Shown here: positions 43,330 to 53,364 of the stretch, piece after piece
Numbering within the stretch: position 1 is the first letter of the stretch
Layout: the number at the start of each line of letters is the position of its first letter
Assembly: GCA_947463125.1 (NCBI GenBank)
Contig: CANHQZ010000008.1
Location: 1 to 64,000 of the forward strand
Length of the DNA stretch: 64,000 nucleotides
Origin: Flavobacteriales bacterium
Lineage (GTDB): Bacteria; Bacteroidota; Bacteroidia; NS11-12g; UBA955
Reading direction: 5' to 3'
The notes under the pieces: model-generated
The model's database searches: none
What the model saw: only the letters and a program-made list of their open reading frames with translations
What the model was told of the DNA's origin: nothing
Position numbers and translations under genes: made by a program

Positions 43330-44040
43330 TTAAGGAACGAGCAGTTTGGTTTTCCTTTGGCCGTCGGTTACAATGTAAACGCCGGATTTCAATGCTGCTA
43401 CCGAAATACGCACCCTGTTGGATGTTCTTTCCACCACATCAATTGCTGCTTTTCTACCGGAAAGATCCGTAACGAACCAGTCTGCATTGGAATGGCTGTC
43501 CTCTATATCAACGATATCGTTGGCAGGGTTGGGTGATACACTGAATGATGCTGAAACCGGTTGCCAGACTGAAGCTGTGCTATTAACCACCTCCAGCGTG
43601 TAGGAGCTGATGGAATCATTCTGGGTAGTTGGGGTAAATCCGCCCACTTTGGCAAAGGCACGAACATGAATTTTTAGCGGATAAGAACCGGCTTGTGTTG
43701 CTGTTCCGTAAAAACTGATGCAACGCACGGTATCCCACAAAAACACGCAGCGTGGATGCTGACATTTAAAATTGATTCCCGCAGGAAGTCCATTGATACG
43801 AAGCACCTTGATGGAATCAATTTTCACAGGAACATTTGCCCCCAAAACCTTTGTGAACGTATCTCTGAATGTGAGAACGGATATACCCTGGTTATAGGGA
43901 GTGTTTACTACCGCAGAAGGCAAAACAGCAGGAAGAAATCCTGCTTTTGTAAGGCTTTTGTCCGGAATGCAGGTTTGAGCCGACAGAGAAGCAGCACAGA
44001 TTAAGGCTGTTGCAAAAAAGAAATTTTTAACCATTATCAT
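43330..44040 (-). CDS. Secreted T9SS cargo protein, function unknown
   Basis: About 236 residues from the ATG at 44040 (a second ATG at 44034 is equally possible). Signal peptide cut near SLSAQ, then a middle region with four cysteines near CQHPRC and CIPDKS and Ig-like strands, then a type A sorting domain (SVSPNPANDIVDIEDS to LKSGVYIVTD). It has no recognised enzyme domain. Its start codon is only 19 nt from that of the divergent TonB receptor, so their promoters must overlap. Confidence 0.78.
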   Translation of the reverse strand: MIMVKNFFFATALICAASLSAQTCIPDKSLTKAGFLPAVLPSAVVNTPYNQGISVLTFRDTFTKVLGANVPVKIDSIKVLRINGLPAGINFKCQHPRCVFLWDTVRCISFYGTATQAGSYPLKIHVRAFAKVGGFTPTTQNDSISSYTLEVVNSTASVWQPVSASFSVSPNPANDIVDIEDSHSNADWFVTDLSGRKAAIDVVERTSNRVRISVAALKSGVYIVTDGQRKTKLLVP

Positions 44041-44059
44041 TGCAAAGTTGATTGCACGA

Positions 44060-46351
44060 ATGTACACAAAAAATCTTTTTGCCAAATGCCTCTCTTTGAT
44101 TCTTATCTGCTTCAGCTGTATTCAAATAAACGGGCAGGTTATCATTACACTCGCATCGGAAGATGGAACGGCTGTTCAACCGGATTCATTCTACGCATAC
44201 AGCAGCATGGGGTTAATCCGGGCATTTTCTGTAAATGGGAATACCATTTCGGTTGAGAAGGATGTTCGCAGAATTCGCGTAACAGCCAGAAACCACTATC
44301 CTTTCGATTCCATATTTAATGAGGATCAAATGCCGGGCACAAAAATCGTTCTTACCCTCAAGGCAAAGTCCTTATTCATGGATGAGTTTATCATCAGCAC
44401 AGACAAAACGCCTTCAAGACTGAGCCGCAGTTCGGTGAGTGTTTCGGTAATGAAACCCTATCTCATCAACAATAAAATTACGTCGGATATTTCCACGGCA
44501 TTGGAGCAGATGCCGGGAGTTACCATCAGCGACGGGCAGGTCAACATACGCAACGGAAGCGGGTGGAGTTACGGGGCAGGAAGCCGTGTAATGGTCACCT
44601 TGGATGAATTGCCCATGATCAGTCCGGATGCGGGGCAGGTTCAATTTGGTTTTCTGCCCGTTGAAAACCTGGCTTCGGTGGAGGTGGTGAAAAGTGCGGG
44701 CAGCGTGCTGTATGGTTCCAGTGCCCTAAACGGCGTGGTAAACCTGCGCAGTGCCGAACCCGAGAAACAGGCCAACGCAAGGGTTACGGGTTTTACCGGA
44801 TTTTATGATTTTCCGCGCCGCGACAGCCTGCGCTGGAATGCAAGCAGACGCGGTGTGCATGGCACGAATGGCTTTTGGTCTCAAAGGATCGGTAATACAG
44901 GCATTACTGCCCAGTGGAATGCGCTGTACGATCAGGGTTACAGAAGAAATGAATATAACCACAGGGCCAGAGTGGGATTGCGGATAAAACATACTTCCGC
45001 CAAAATACAGGGGCTTAATTATGGCGCCAATACAGGTGTTCAGCAATCCAACAGCGGTTCTTTCCTGCTTTGGGAAAGCTATGCCCGGGGTTACGAAACA
45101 TTTGATTCAGGATTTAATTACAACAAGGGGTTCCGGCTTCACATAGATCCTTTTGCAGAATGGAAGCGAAAAAAAGTCACCCATAAATTTCAATCCAGAT
45201 ACCTGGCGCTGGAGAATGATGCTACTGCCAACAATGCAGGTTCAGACCAAAGCAACGGCAGCAGTATGCTATATGCGGAATACCGCATGAGCAGGGATTT
45301 TCAGCATTTAAGTGTAACACTAGGAGCTGCGGGCATGCTTGCCGAAACTCACTCTCCCCTGTTTGGGGGCAAACAAACTGCTGAAAACCGGGCGGCTTTC
45401 TTTCAGGCCGAATACAAACGGGGAAGGCTGCAGCTTTCCGGAGGAGGACGCTATGAGACGTATGCCATTAATGATGCCGTCTACACCAAACCGGTTTTCA
45501 GGGCGGGAGTGAATTATGCCGCAGGACGGGCCACATTTCTTCGCGCCAGTGCCGGACAGGGTTTCCGCTTCCCGAGTATGGCAGAATTGTTTGTGACCAC
45601 CTCCGTAGGTCCGCTAACGGTGTATTCCAATCCCGGTTTGAGGCCTGAATCGGGCAGTAATGCTGAATTGGGATTAAAACAGGGTTATAAAATTGGCGGT
45701 TTCAAAGGGTTTGCCGATGTGAGCCTGTTTCAAATGACCCTGACCGATATGATGGAGTTTTCCTTTGGAAACTGGGACCCCAATACGGGTATAGGCCTAG
45801 GTTTCAAGAGCATCAACGTGGGTGTTGGGAAAGTGAGCGGTTTTGAATTTGAAACCATGGGCGAAGGCAAGATTGGCAATACACGCTGGCAGTTGCTGGG
45901 TGGTTACACCTACACTCAGCCCCGTGTAATCAATCCCGATTTTATTTATGCAAGAGACAGTGCCGGACTTCAGCTAAACTTTGTAAACACACGCAACGAC
46001 ACCAACAACCTCATGAAATACCGTTTTCAGCATTTGGTCAGGGCAGACATTCAGTGCGGATGGAAGAATCTGGAATTTGGACTCAGCTATCGTTATAACA
46101 GCCGCATGACCAATATTGACGGGGCATTTACCAAAGGCATTCTCGCATTTTTCATTACCGGTATTCAGTCTTCTATGGACCGTCTGGGTTCAGCGCACAT
46201 TTTTGATGCCCGAGTGTCTTATAAGGTGAGTGACCGCTGGAAACTGAATGCACAGGTAACGAACCTTTTCAACCGCGAGTTTGTAGGCCGTCCCTGTGAT
46301 CTGCGTCCGCCCCGCAGCTTTCAGCTGCAAGCCGTGTGGACCCTCCGCTGA
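44060..46351 (+). CDS. TonB-dependent outer membrane receptor
   Basis: About 763 residues from the ATG at 44060. A signal peptide is followed by a carboxypeptidase-regulatory-like beta domain, a plug domain (about 110-230; LEQMPGVTISDGQVNIRNGSG and LASVEVVKSAGSVLYGSSALNGVVN) and a 22-strand barrel ending VTNLFNREFVGRP to the terminal FQLQAVWTLR. It imports a siderophore, vitamin, sugar or other ligand with TonB energy; the ligand is unknown. It is divergent from a T9SS cargo gene with 19 nt between starts. The tail is short and normal. Confidence 0.92.
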   Translation: MYTKNLFAKCLSLILICFSCIQINGQVIITLASEDGTAVQPDSFYAYSSMGLIRAFSVNGNTISVEKDVRRIRVTARNHYPFDSIFNEDQMPGTKIVLTLKAKSLFMDEFIISTDKTPSRLSRSSVSVSVMKPYLINNKITSDISTALEQMPGVTISDGQVNIRNGSGWSYGAGSRVMVTLDELPMISPDAGQVQFGFLPVENLASVEVVKSAGSVLYGSSALNGVVNLRSAEPEKQANARVTGFTGFYDFPRRDSLRWNASRRGVHGTNGFWSQRIGNTGITAQWNALYDQGYRRNEYNHRARVGLRIKHTSAKIQGLNYGANTGVQQSNSGSFLLWESYARGYETFDSGFNYNKGFRLHIDPFAEWKRKKVTHKFQSRYLALENDATANNAGSDQSNGSSMLYAEYRMSRDFQHLSVTLGAAGMLAETHSPLFGGKQTAENRAAFFQAEYKRGRLQLSGGGRYETYAINDAVYTKPVFRAGVNYAAGRATFLRASAGQGFRFPSMAELFVTTSVGPLTVYSNPGLRPESGSNAELGLKQGYKIGGFKGFADVSLFQMTLTDMMEFSFGNWDPNTGIGLGFKSINVGVGKVSGFEFETMGEGKIGNTRWQLLGGYTYTQPRVINPDFIYARDSAGLQLNFVNTRNDTNNLMKYRFQHLVRADIQCGWKNLEFGLSYRYNSRMTNIDGAFTKGILAFFITGIQSSMDRLGSAHIFDARVSYKVSDRWKLNAQVTNLFNREFVGRPCDLRPPRSFQLQAVWTLR

Positions 46352-46393
46352 GCAAAGCTTCCTGTTATATTTTTAAAAGCTCCCAAAAAGCGG

Positions 46394-46401
46394 TAATTTT
46401 G
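46394..46401 (+). promoter_or_regulatory. -7 promoter element of gapdh
   Basis: Reads TAATTTTG, exact TAnnTTTG, 26 nt before the ATG at 46428; one of the longer leaders in the window. Confidence 0.6.
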
Positions 46402-46427
46402 CGGCACCAAATTTAAAATCTGAAACA

Positions 46428-47438
46428 ATGAGTACCGTAAAAGTAGCCATCAATGGCTTTGGCCGCATCGGCCGACTGGTTTTCCGCGAAATTTATAACA
46501 TGCAGGGCATCGATGTGGTTGCTATCAACGACCTCACCAGCCCGCAGGTACTGGCACATTTGCTGAAATATGACAGCGCCCAGGGCCGTTTTAACGCAAC
46601 GGTTTCTCATACCGAAAATAGCATCATCGTAAATGGTGAAGAAGTGAAAATCTATGCCCAGAAAGATCCGGCCCAGATTCCATGGGGTGCACATGGCGTG
46701 GATGTGGTAATCGAAAGTACCGGTTTCTTTACGGACAAGGCCAAAGCAGAAGCCCATATTACTGCAGGCGCCAAGCGTGTGGTAATTTCAGCTCCTGCCA
46801 CCGGCGATCTGAAAACCGTTGTTTACAACGTAAACCACCATATTCTGGATGGCAGCGAAACCATCATCAGCGGTGCCAGTTGTACCACCAACTGCCTGGC
46901 TCCCATGGCCAAGGTACTGAATGACAATTTCACCATTCTGGCCGGCAGTATGACCACCATTCATGCCTACACCAACGATCAGAATACCCTGGATGCACCG
47001 CACCCCAAAGGTGATTTGCGCCGTGCCAGGGCTGCTGCGCAGAATATAGTGCCCAACAGCACCGGTGCTGCCAAAGCTATCGGTCTTGTATTGCCCGAAC
47101 TGGCCGGCAAACTGGATGGCGGCGCACAGCGTGTTCCCACCATTACCGGTTCTGTAACCGAACTTACCGTTATCTGCGCAAAGAAAACCAGCGCTGCCGA
47201 AATCAACGCTGCGATGAAGGCGGCTGCCAACGATAGCTTTGGCTACACTGAGGAAGAGCTGGTGAGCACCGATATCATTGGCATATCCTATGGTTCATTG
47301 TTTGATGCTACGCAAACCAAAGTGGTAACTGTGGGCGACAGCCAACTGATCAAAGTGGTGAGCTGGTACGACAACGAAATGAGCTATGTGAGCCAGCTGG
47401 TGCGCACAGTTAAACATTTCGCCGGACTGATTTCTTAA
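46428..47438 (+). CDS. gap: Glyceraldehyde-3-phosphate dehydrogenase, type I
   Basis: 336 residues of normal length. NAD-binding GFGRIGR is at the N-terminus; the catalytic Cys152 lies in [12 protein letters not shown], and the block with the phosphate-binding residues ([24 protein letters not shown]-like) and the final WYDNEMSYV are intact. It oxidises glyceraldehyde-3-phosphate in glycolysis and runs in reverse in gluconeogenesis. A strong intrinsic terminator follows. Confidence 0.97.
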   Translation: MSTVKVAINGFGRIGRLVFREIYNMQGIDVVAINDLTSPQVLAHLLKYDSAQGRFNATVSHTENSIIVNGEEVKIYAQKDPAQIPWGAHGVDVVIESTGFFTDKAKAEAHITAGAKRVVISAPATGDLKTVVYNVNHHILDGSETIISGASCTTNCLAPMAKVLNDNFTILAGSMTTIHAYTNDQNTLDAPHPKGDLRRARAAAQNIVPNSTGAAKAIGLVLPELAGKLDGGAQRVPTITGSVTELTVICAKKTSAAEINAAMKAAANDSFGYTEEELVSTDIIGISYGSLFDATQTKVVTVGDSQLIKVVSWYDNEMSYVSQLVRTVKHFAGLIS

Positions 47439-47457
47439 GTTCAATTAAATTATATTC

Positions 47458-47484
47458 AAAACCCCGGGTGTCCGGGGTTTTTTT
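47458..47484 (+). terminator. Intrinsic terminator of gap
   Basis: A 10-bp stem (AAAACCCCGG with CCGGGGTTTT) with a GTGT loop and a run of T residues after it. Confidence 0.92.
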
Positions 47485-47512
47485 ATGGATTAACCCCCAC
47501 ATTTGTAAATCA

Positions 47513-47758
47513 ATGAAAAAGCTATTATCCGATACAATTTCGCCCGGCCGCTACCGCCACTACAAAGGCAAGGAATACGAGGTGCTGGCGATGGCGCTTC
47601 ACAGCGAAACACTGGAAAGCTTGGTCGTGTATAAACCTTTATACGAAACTCCCGAGGTTCCGCCCGGAACACTTTGGGTGAGGCCTGCAGCCATGTTTTT
47701 GGAAACGGTGGAGACAGAGCAGGGAATTGTACAGCGATTTACCCCCGTCCCTGCCTAG
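47513..47758 (+). CDS. DUF1653 family protein
   Basis: 81 residues. The family signature is readable: PGRYRHYKGKEYEVLAMALHSETLE, then VVYKPLY and LWVRPAAMFLETV. DUF1653 is a small all-beta domain found in many bacteria with no settled role. The ATG at 47513 is chosen over a longer frame that starts inside the gap terminator. The stop shares a CTAG palindrome with the convergent adhesin-like gene. Confidence 0.88.
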   Translation: MKKLLSDTISPGRYRHYKGKEYEVLAMALHSETLESLVVYKPLYETPEVPPGTLWVRPAAMFLETVETEQGIVQRFTPVPA

Positions 47759-50700
47759 TCCCTTTTCACCCAAACAGCCTTGGCTTTTCCAGAAGCAAAC
47801 TGCAGTTCCACGATGTAGATTCCCGCAGCCAGCGAGCCCATGGTGTAAGGACCTGAACCTGTTTCCATTTTAACAGTTTTACCCGACAAATCCCGCAGCA
47901 CCATGGTTTTGACCGGTTCTTTGGCCGAAACCATCAGTCTGTCATTGCCCGGATTGGGGTACAGCACAAATTCGATTTGCGGATTCGTACTGACTGCATT
48001 GTAAACCACCCTGAAATGGGAGCGCAATGTGTCGTTTTCGGGGAAAAGATCTGTGAAGCGCTCCAGCACTGCATCGGCGCGGAAGCTGCCCGCAATCACA
48101 AATGGAAACACTCTGGCAGAGCTGGCAGTCAATGTCGTTCCCTTGCGCAGGTTGATAAAAACTCCGGTATCCGTGAAAATGGCTGTTCCACTACTGCTGT
48201 CCAGTACACGAAAAATGGCCTTGCCACTGTAAGCGGTGGTGTCTTCACCCGCCTGTACCAGTTTTGCCTTCAGCCTTGCATTGCCGGTGGTATTGAATAA
48301 AAGCTGCCCCTGCAAAGGCATTTCGAAGGCAACCCAGGCTACATCGTGCCGCCTGACGCCGCGTATAGTGCTTATAAGGGTGTCATTAAACGGATTCTGA
48401 TCATCCTTACTGCTGATTCTGACGCGCAGGGTAAAAACTCCGGAGTCGGGAAGGGTAAGGTCTTTTAAAACCACTCTTTTTTCTATTTTGGCCAAGTGTA
48501 AGGTATCAAGACGGAATGCCTGACTCACGATATTGTTGTTTTTACCCAATACCTCAACTTCCGTGCGCACAGGGCCTAAAGCCTGTTTTGCGTTAGAACC
48601 GAGCGTGGCATGCACCTCGAAAAAAGTTTCCCTGGCATATACTCTCTGATTTGTGAGCGGCGCATCAATGCTAAGCACACCGGCATCCTTACCCACCACC
48701 ACCGTGAATGTGGCAAGCGCTGTATCGTTTTTACGGTTCACATCCGATGCGTAATTGGTGTAAGCAATTACATTATACGTACCGGCATTGATGGGATTCA
48801 ATGTTTTAAACATATTAAAATCCAGCGCCTGACCGGTATCCAGGGTTGTTGTCTTGATATCCTGATAAACCCGCTTGCCACCAAACCACACCTGACAAAC
48901 AAACGGCACCATATCGGCATTCTTTACAAAACCCAGGTTGGCAATTCTCATCACCGGAGCGAAGGGACCGGTTCCTATGAGCAGTGTATCTTTACCAGTG
49001 GGATATTTCACTGAAACAGTGCCGTAGTCATAGGGCATTCCTACAAAAAAATCCTGCACAAAACTGTCATTTGCACGCACATAATCCTGCGCAAAATAGG
49101 CCTTGAAAACAGCCCTGTATATTCCACGTTTTTGGGGAGTAAATGCGCGAGGCATACTTACGGCATAACCGTCTTTACCTCCCAGCGGATAAACAAAGGT
49201 ATCGTGGAACACCGTTGGAGTGTACGCTGAACTAATCCGCACCGTAAGCCGTGTGTCACTGATGCCGAGAACCCCGTCATTGTATACCCGTGGCCTCAGC
49301 AAAATGGGCTTTGCAACAGAATAAAACACATTTTTGGCAGGCGATAAAACACTGTCAATTCCCAAATCGTATGCCTTTATAACAAACACATTCAGCTTCT
49401 GGGTATCATTAGGGAGAAACTTATCTCCCGGCATTTCTGTAGTAAATGTAAACGATAGCTTTCCCGTATCAAGGCAACGGTAGGTAGGCCATGTAACAAT
49501 TCTGCTCTGAAATTTGGGCAGACTTAAGTTTGCGGTTCGGTTATAAATGATATTCGTGCCTTTTCGAATAAGGCATCTTGCAACAAAAGAAACCGTATTG
49601 TCATATCCCAGATTCTGAATGGTAGCCGTGGGCATAACAGTATCCTTAAAATAATCGTATACGGCGTTCCTGAAAGGATCAAAAACCGAAGAAACCATCA
49701 CATCCTTTTTTACACCTACATAAAACCTTCGGGTTACCGTGTCGTTATCCCTGATCAAATCCCCCTTGGCCGAAACAATAATCCGCATCCGGTGCTCGCC
49801 AAAATCAAGCGGATAGAACTTTTTGGGGAAAGTATAGGTTCTGCGTCTTCCGGCAGACATCGTATCTTTCACTGATTCATTGTAGACTATTTTGCCAAAA
49901 TAATCAATCACACAGCGCACAGTGAAGCTATCCTTCAGATTCCTGGCACCTATGTTGCCAATGGTACCTCTCGGAGCCATGGTATCCATGGTATACCTGT
50001 CAATGCTGTCCGAAGGAAAATCTGCCGATACGGCTACCATATCCGTATCACCCTGCAGGCGCGGTTCAATCATAAACTTGAAAGGAGCATTTGGAGCGAA
50101 ATCAACCCAGTTCGTATCGCCTGTGGGAGTGGCGTAAAAAAAAGTGTTGGGCCGAACGGGATTTTCGTCCTGGTATCCAAAGGCGACATTGGCTGTACCC
50201 ATTTGCCTCACCCCAACATAAAAAGTTCCGTTTACCGAAACCGGAGTTGGCAGATCTAATATGTAATTTCCTGCTACTGTAGTTAAGAGATTGCTTTGAT
50301 AGAGGAGTTTGCCGGGACGGCCAAGTCTGCCGCTATTATCCCAAATCCCCAGCCTAAAGGAACGCCCGGCAACCGCAAATGCAACTGTAATCTGGTTGAT
50401 AGCCTTGCTGTTATTGGAAAAAAAGCGGGCTACAAAATCGCCTGTTGCGTTGTTAAAACCAATGCCTCCGGGGCCGGGTGGCTGCGTAACATCACGGTAA
50501 CTGTATATGTTCTCATTATTTAGACGGTAGCTTCGGGCGGTATTGTTCACGGTATTGTTATCTACTGTTACGGCAAAAACCGTATCCAGCCCTTTTTTGG
50601 AAGGCGACAGGCTTGGCAGATTGATAAATGCCTGATTGCCTCTGCCCAGGGAAAACAACATGCTGTCCAGGCCGTTGTTCGTGACTTTCAGATACGTCCT

Positions 50701-51465
50701 GATTTTTGTACCTGTCAGATTCTTCTTGCCTACATTGCGCACCAGAAGCTTTACGCTGTCCGGATTTCCCAGCGGAACCGGAAGTTTGCCAAGGGTATAC
50801 AATTTTATGGCAGCCGCATCAAAATCGATACGGGGATAATTGAAAATTACCGTAGGGTGGTATTCCGAAGAGGTTCCCAAACTATCCGCCAATGGCCATC
50901 CGGTAAAGCTCTTGGTCTGGTTGGCCATGTACCCGGGAACAGAAGTTGCACCCTCAAAATACCAGTTCACCAGACCCGGCTGAACAACGCTTTGGGTGTA
51001 TTCAACCAAAACAACCAGGTTGGTGCCCTTGGTAGAATCAAACATGAACTTTTGCAATAAAAACGGAAACCGGTAAAACCCGTCATTTGACCCAAGATCA
51101 AAAGCCGGCACGGCATTGTACACAAGGGTGGCAGAGGATGTTTCAGCAGAAAATGAAATTTTACCGGCACCAAAATCGCTGCGCGTGGTGTTTTTTAACC
51201 AGATTTTAAACTGTGTTCCGGTACCAATAGGCGCACCGCTGCTGCGCATAAACTCCATATTCTCAATGGTATCGGCGTGTTTTAAATTTCCGAGAACAGA
51301 TGCCGGAAAAATGTAGGCAAAACGGCAGCCATGGCTGGCAGCGGTCGTGGAAATTACCATAGGACCTGCAGTCGTTCCCAGAAAATCACCCTCCCCTATT
51401 TGCACATATTGAGACAAGAGCGGACTGCATAATAAACCTATAATAGCGGCAAGCGTTTTCCTCAT
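47755..51465 (-). CDS. Large T9SS-secreted adhesin-like protein
   Basis: 1236 residues: signal peptide, then repeats of Ig/CARDB-like beta domains (recurrent blocks such as MAPRGTIGNIGARNLKDSFTV, MPTATIQNLGYDNTVSFVA and the LLIGTGPFAPVMRIANLGFV type, each ~100 residues), and a C-terminal type A sorting domain (FVLYPNPGNDRLMVSA to GSLAAGIYIVELQFASG). Several repeats share the same order of xDTVMPTATIQNxG-type motifs, suggesting internal duplication. It is likely a surface adhesin or structural protein. An exact -7 element lies 4 nt before the ATG. Confidence 0.82.
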   Translation of the reverse strand: MRKTLAAIIGLLCSPLLSQYVQIGEGDFLGTTAGPMVISTTAASHGCRFAYIFPASVLGNLKHADTIENMEFMRSSGAPIGTGTQFKIWLKNTTRSDFGAGKISFSAETSSATLVYNAVPAFDLGSNDGFYRFPFLLQKFMFDSTKGTNLVVLVEYTQSVVQPGLVNWYFEGATSVPGYMANQTKSFTGWPLADSLGTSSEYHPTVIFNYPRIDFDAAAIKLYTLGKLPVPLGNPDSVKLLVRNVGKKNLTGTKIRTYLKVTNNGLDSMLFSLGRGNQAFINLPSLSPSKKGLDTVFAVTVDNNTVNNTARSYRLNNENIYSYRDVTQPPGPGGIGFNNATGDFVARFFSNNSKAINQITVAFAVAGRSFRLGIWDNSGRLGRPGKLLYQSNLLTTVAGNYILDLPTPVSVNGTFYVGVRQMGTANVAFGYQDENPVRPNTFFYATPTGDTNWVDFAPNAPFKFMIEPRLQGDTDMVAVSADFPSDSIDRYTMDTMAPRGTIGNIGARNLKDSFTVRCVIDYFGKIVYNESVKDTMSAGRRRTYTFPKKFYPLDFGEHRMRIIVSAKGDLIRDNDTVTRRFYVGVKKDVMVSSVFDPFRNAVYDYFKDTVMPTATIQNLGYDNTVSFVARCLIRKGTNIIYNRTANLSLPKFQSRIVTWPTYRCLDTGKLSFTFTTEMPGDKFLPNDTQKLNVFVIKAYDLGIDSVLSPAKNVFYSVAKPILLRPRVYNDGVLGISDTRLTVRISSAYTPTVFHDTFVYPLGGKDGYAVSMPRAFTPQKRGIYRAVFKAYFAQDYVRANDSFVQDFFVGMPYDYGTVSVKYPTGKDTLLIGTGPFAPVMRIANLGFVKNADMVPFVCQVWFGGKRVYQDIKTTTLDTGQALDFNMFKTLNPINAGTYNVIAYTNYASDVNRKNDTALATFTVVVGKDAGVLSIDAPLTNQRVYARETFFEVHATLGSNAKQALGPVRTEVEVLGKNNNIVSQAFRLDTLHLAKIEKRVVLKDLTLPDSGVFTLRVRISSKDDQNPFNDTLISTIRGVRRHDVAWVAFEMPLQGQLLFNTTGNARLKAKLVQAGEDTTAYSGKAIFRVLDSSSGTAIFTDTGVFINLRKGTTLTASSARVFPFVIAGSFRADAVLERFTDLFPENDTLRSHFRVVYNAVSTNPQIEFVLYPNPGNDRLMVSAKEPVKTMVLRDLSGKTVKMETGSGPYTMGSLAAGIYIVELQFASGKAKAVWVKRD

Positions 51466-51469
51466 AGAA

Positions 51470-51477
51470 CAAATATA
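51470..51477 (-). promoter_or_regulatory. -7 promoter element of the adhesin-like gene
   Basis: Minus strand TATATTTG, exact TAnnTTTG, 4 nt before the ATG at 51465. Confidence 0.6.
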
Positions 51478-51581
51478 CCGCCTTGACCTTAAATTTTATA
51501 GAAGCTCTTAACGATAATGGTCTAAAAATGACAATAAATATCGCCATATCCCACATGAAAAATACTCCGTAACTTCGCAAC

Positions 51582-52397
51582 GTGACCCGCGAAGAACTGG
51601 TATACCAAATCTTTTCCAAACACAGTTACCTGTGCACCGGCCTTGATACGGAAATGGGGAAATTGCCTTCGCATCTGCCCAAAAACGGCGATGCCATGGT
51701 GGAGTTTAACCGTCAGGTTATCAATGCTACATTGCCTTACAGCGTGGCATATAAAATCAATACGGCTTTTTATGAGCAATACGGAGCCCGCGGCTGGGAA
51801 TGGATGGAGCAAACCCTTGATTATTTGCCATCATCCGTTTTTCGCATTGCCGACGCCAAGCGCGGCGATATCGGAAACACCAGCACCATGTATGCCAGGG
51901 CATTTTTTGAAACCCTGAATTTTGATGCCGTTACCGTAGCTCCTTACATGGGGGAAGACAGCCTGCGGCCCTTTCTGGAGTTCAAGGACAAATGGATCAT
52001 TTGTCTAGCATTGACCAGCAACCCCGGCCATGCCGATTTTCAAATGAACGAATATGAAGGCAAAAAGCTGTATGAACGTGTAATAGAGACGGTTTGCAAG
52101 TGGGGAAACCCCGACAACCTGATGTTTGTGGTAGGAGCTACCCGCGCCGATTATGTCGCAGACATCCGCAAGATTATTCCCGATCATTTTCTGCTGGTGC
52201 CCGGTGTGGGTGCACAGGGCGGAAGTTTGGCCGATATCAGCCATGCGGGACTGAACCAAGATGCGGGATTGCTGGTAAACAGTTCCCGGGGTATTTTGTA
52301 CGCCTCCTCCGGCGAAGATTTTGCCGAAGCCGCCGCCACCGAAGCCCGAAAACTTCAGGCTGAAATGGCAGAACACCTCATCAACCTGAAACATTGA
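51582..52397 (+). CDS. pyrF: Orotidine 5'-phosphate decarboxylase (type 2)
   Basis: 271 residues. LCTGLDTEMGKLP and the catalytic block FRIADAKRGDIGNT (Lys and Asp pair) are present, followed by VAPYMGEDSLRPF, the phosphate-binding VGATRADYV, and LLVPGVGAQGGSL. It makes UMP from OMP. The start is a GTG at 51582: it is 4 nt after the near -7 element TAACTTCG, and no ATG fits the family N-terminus. It is followed 2 nt later by the nitronate monooxygenase-like gene. Confidence 0.94.
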   Translation: MTREELVYQIFSKHSYLCTGLDTEMGKLPSHLPKNGDAMVEFNRQVINATLPYSVAYKINTAFYEQYGARGWEWMEQTLDYLPSSVFRIADAKRGDIGNTSTMYARAFFETLNFDAVTVAPYMGEDSLRPFLEFKDKWIICLALTSNPGHADFQMNEYEGKKLYERVIETVCKWGNPDNLMFVVGATRADYVADIRKIIPDHFLLVPGVGAQGGSLADISHAGLNQDAGLLVNSSRGILYASSGEDFAEAAATEARKLQAEMAEHLINLKH

Positions 52398-52398
52398 T

Positions 52399-53340
52399 AT
52401 GGAAAACCGCATTACCCGGCTTCTGGGCATAGAATTTCCCATTATACAGGGTGGAATGATCTGGTGCAGCGGCTGGGAACTGGCCTCAGCGGTGAGCAAT
52501 GCAGGAGGCTTGGGTCTGATTGGCAGCGGCAGTATGTATCCCGATGTACTGCGCCACCATATTCGTCAGTGCAAAGCCCATACAGTTAAACCTTTCGGGG
52601 TGAACGTGCCTCTGTTGTATCCCAACATTGAAGAGCACATGAATATTATTGCCGAAGAAGGCGTGAAAATTGTATTTACAAGCGCAGGAAACCCCGCCAC
52701 CTGGACCCCATGGCTCAAAGAGCGCGGCATTACCGTGGTGCACGTGGTGGCCAATACAAAATTTGCCAAAAAATGCGAAGCCGTGGGAGTGGATGCCATT
52801 GTAGCCGAAGGATTTGAGGCCGGCGGGCACAACGGGCGGGAAGAAACCACAACCCTTTGTTTGATTCCCATGGTGCGCGAGGTTTGCAGCCTGCCGCTGA
52901 TTGCCGCAGGTGGCATCAGCACAGGAAAAGCTATGGCCGCCGCATTTTGCCTGGGTGCAGAAGCTGTTCAGGTGGGAAGTCGTTTTGCGGCAAGCGAAGA
53001 AAGTTCCGCACACGCAAGTTTCAAACAGGCAATCCTGCATGCCGGAGACGGCGATACCCAGCTTACACTGAAAGAACTCACCCCGGTTCGTTTGCTAAAA
53101 AACAAGTTTTACAAAGATGTAATGGAAGCCTATAACAAAGATGCCTCTGCCGAAGAACTGGCTGCCCTGCTGGGCCGCGGAAGGGCTAAAAAAGGCATGT
53201 TTGAGGGCGATATGGATGAAGGAGAACTGGAGATTGGGCAGGTAAGCGCATTTATTCATCAGATTAAGCCGGCGGGTGATATTGTGCGGGAAATGATGGA
53301 GGAATACAGACAAACCCGCAGCAATTTGCCTGCTTTGTAA
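52399..53340 (+). CDS. Nitronate monooxygenase-like FMN enzyme
   Basis: 313 residues of the NMO/2-nitropropane dioxygenase TIM-barrel family, which also includes FabK-type enoyl-ACP reductases. The FMN-binding blocks are IIQGGMIWCSGWELASAVSNAG, GFEAGGHNGREETTTL, IAAGGISTGKAMAAAF and AVQVGSRFAAS. The AGGHxG motif carries the catalytic His. The role may be nitronate detoxification or fatty-acid reduction; neighbours do not decide it. It is probably cotranscribed with pyrF. Confidence 0.87.
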   Translation: MENRITRLLGIEFPIIQGGMIWCSGWELASAVSNAGGLGLIGSGSMYPDVLRHHIRQCKAHTVKPFGVNVPLLYPNIEEHMNIIAEEGVKIVFTSAGNPATWTPWLKERGITVVHVVANTKFAKKCEAVGVDAIVAEGFEAGGHNGREETTTLCLIPMVREVCSLPLIAAGGISTGKAMAAAFCLGAEAVQVGSRFAASEESSAHASFKQAILHAGDGDTQLTLKELTPVRLLKNKFYKDVMEAYNKDASAEELAALLGRGRAKKGMFEGDMDEGELEIGQVSAFIHQIKPAGDIVREMMEEYRQTRSNLPAL

Positions 53341-53364
53341 CCCATTTTCTGTATTTTCGCACAC

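Noticed and set aside
47755-51465. Peptidase or lectin domain within the 1236-residue T9SS protein
   Set aside because: No catalytic or sugar-binding motif could be found; only Ig/CARDB-like repeats and the sorting domain were seen.
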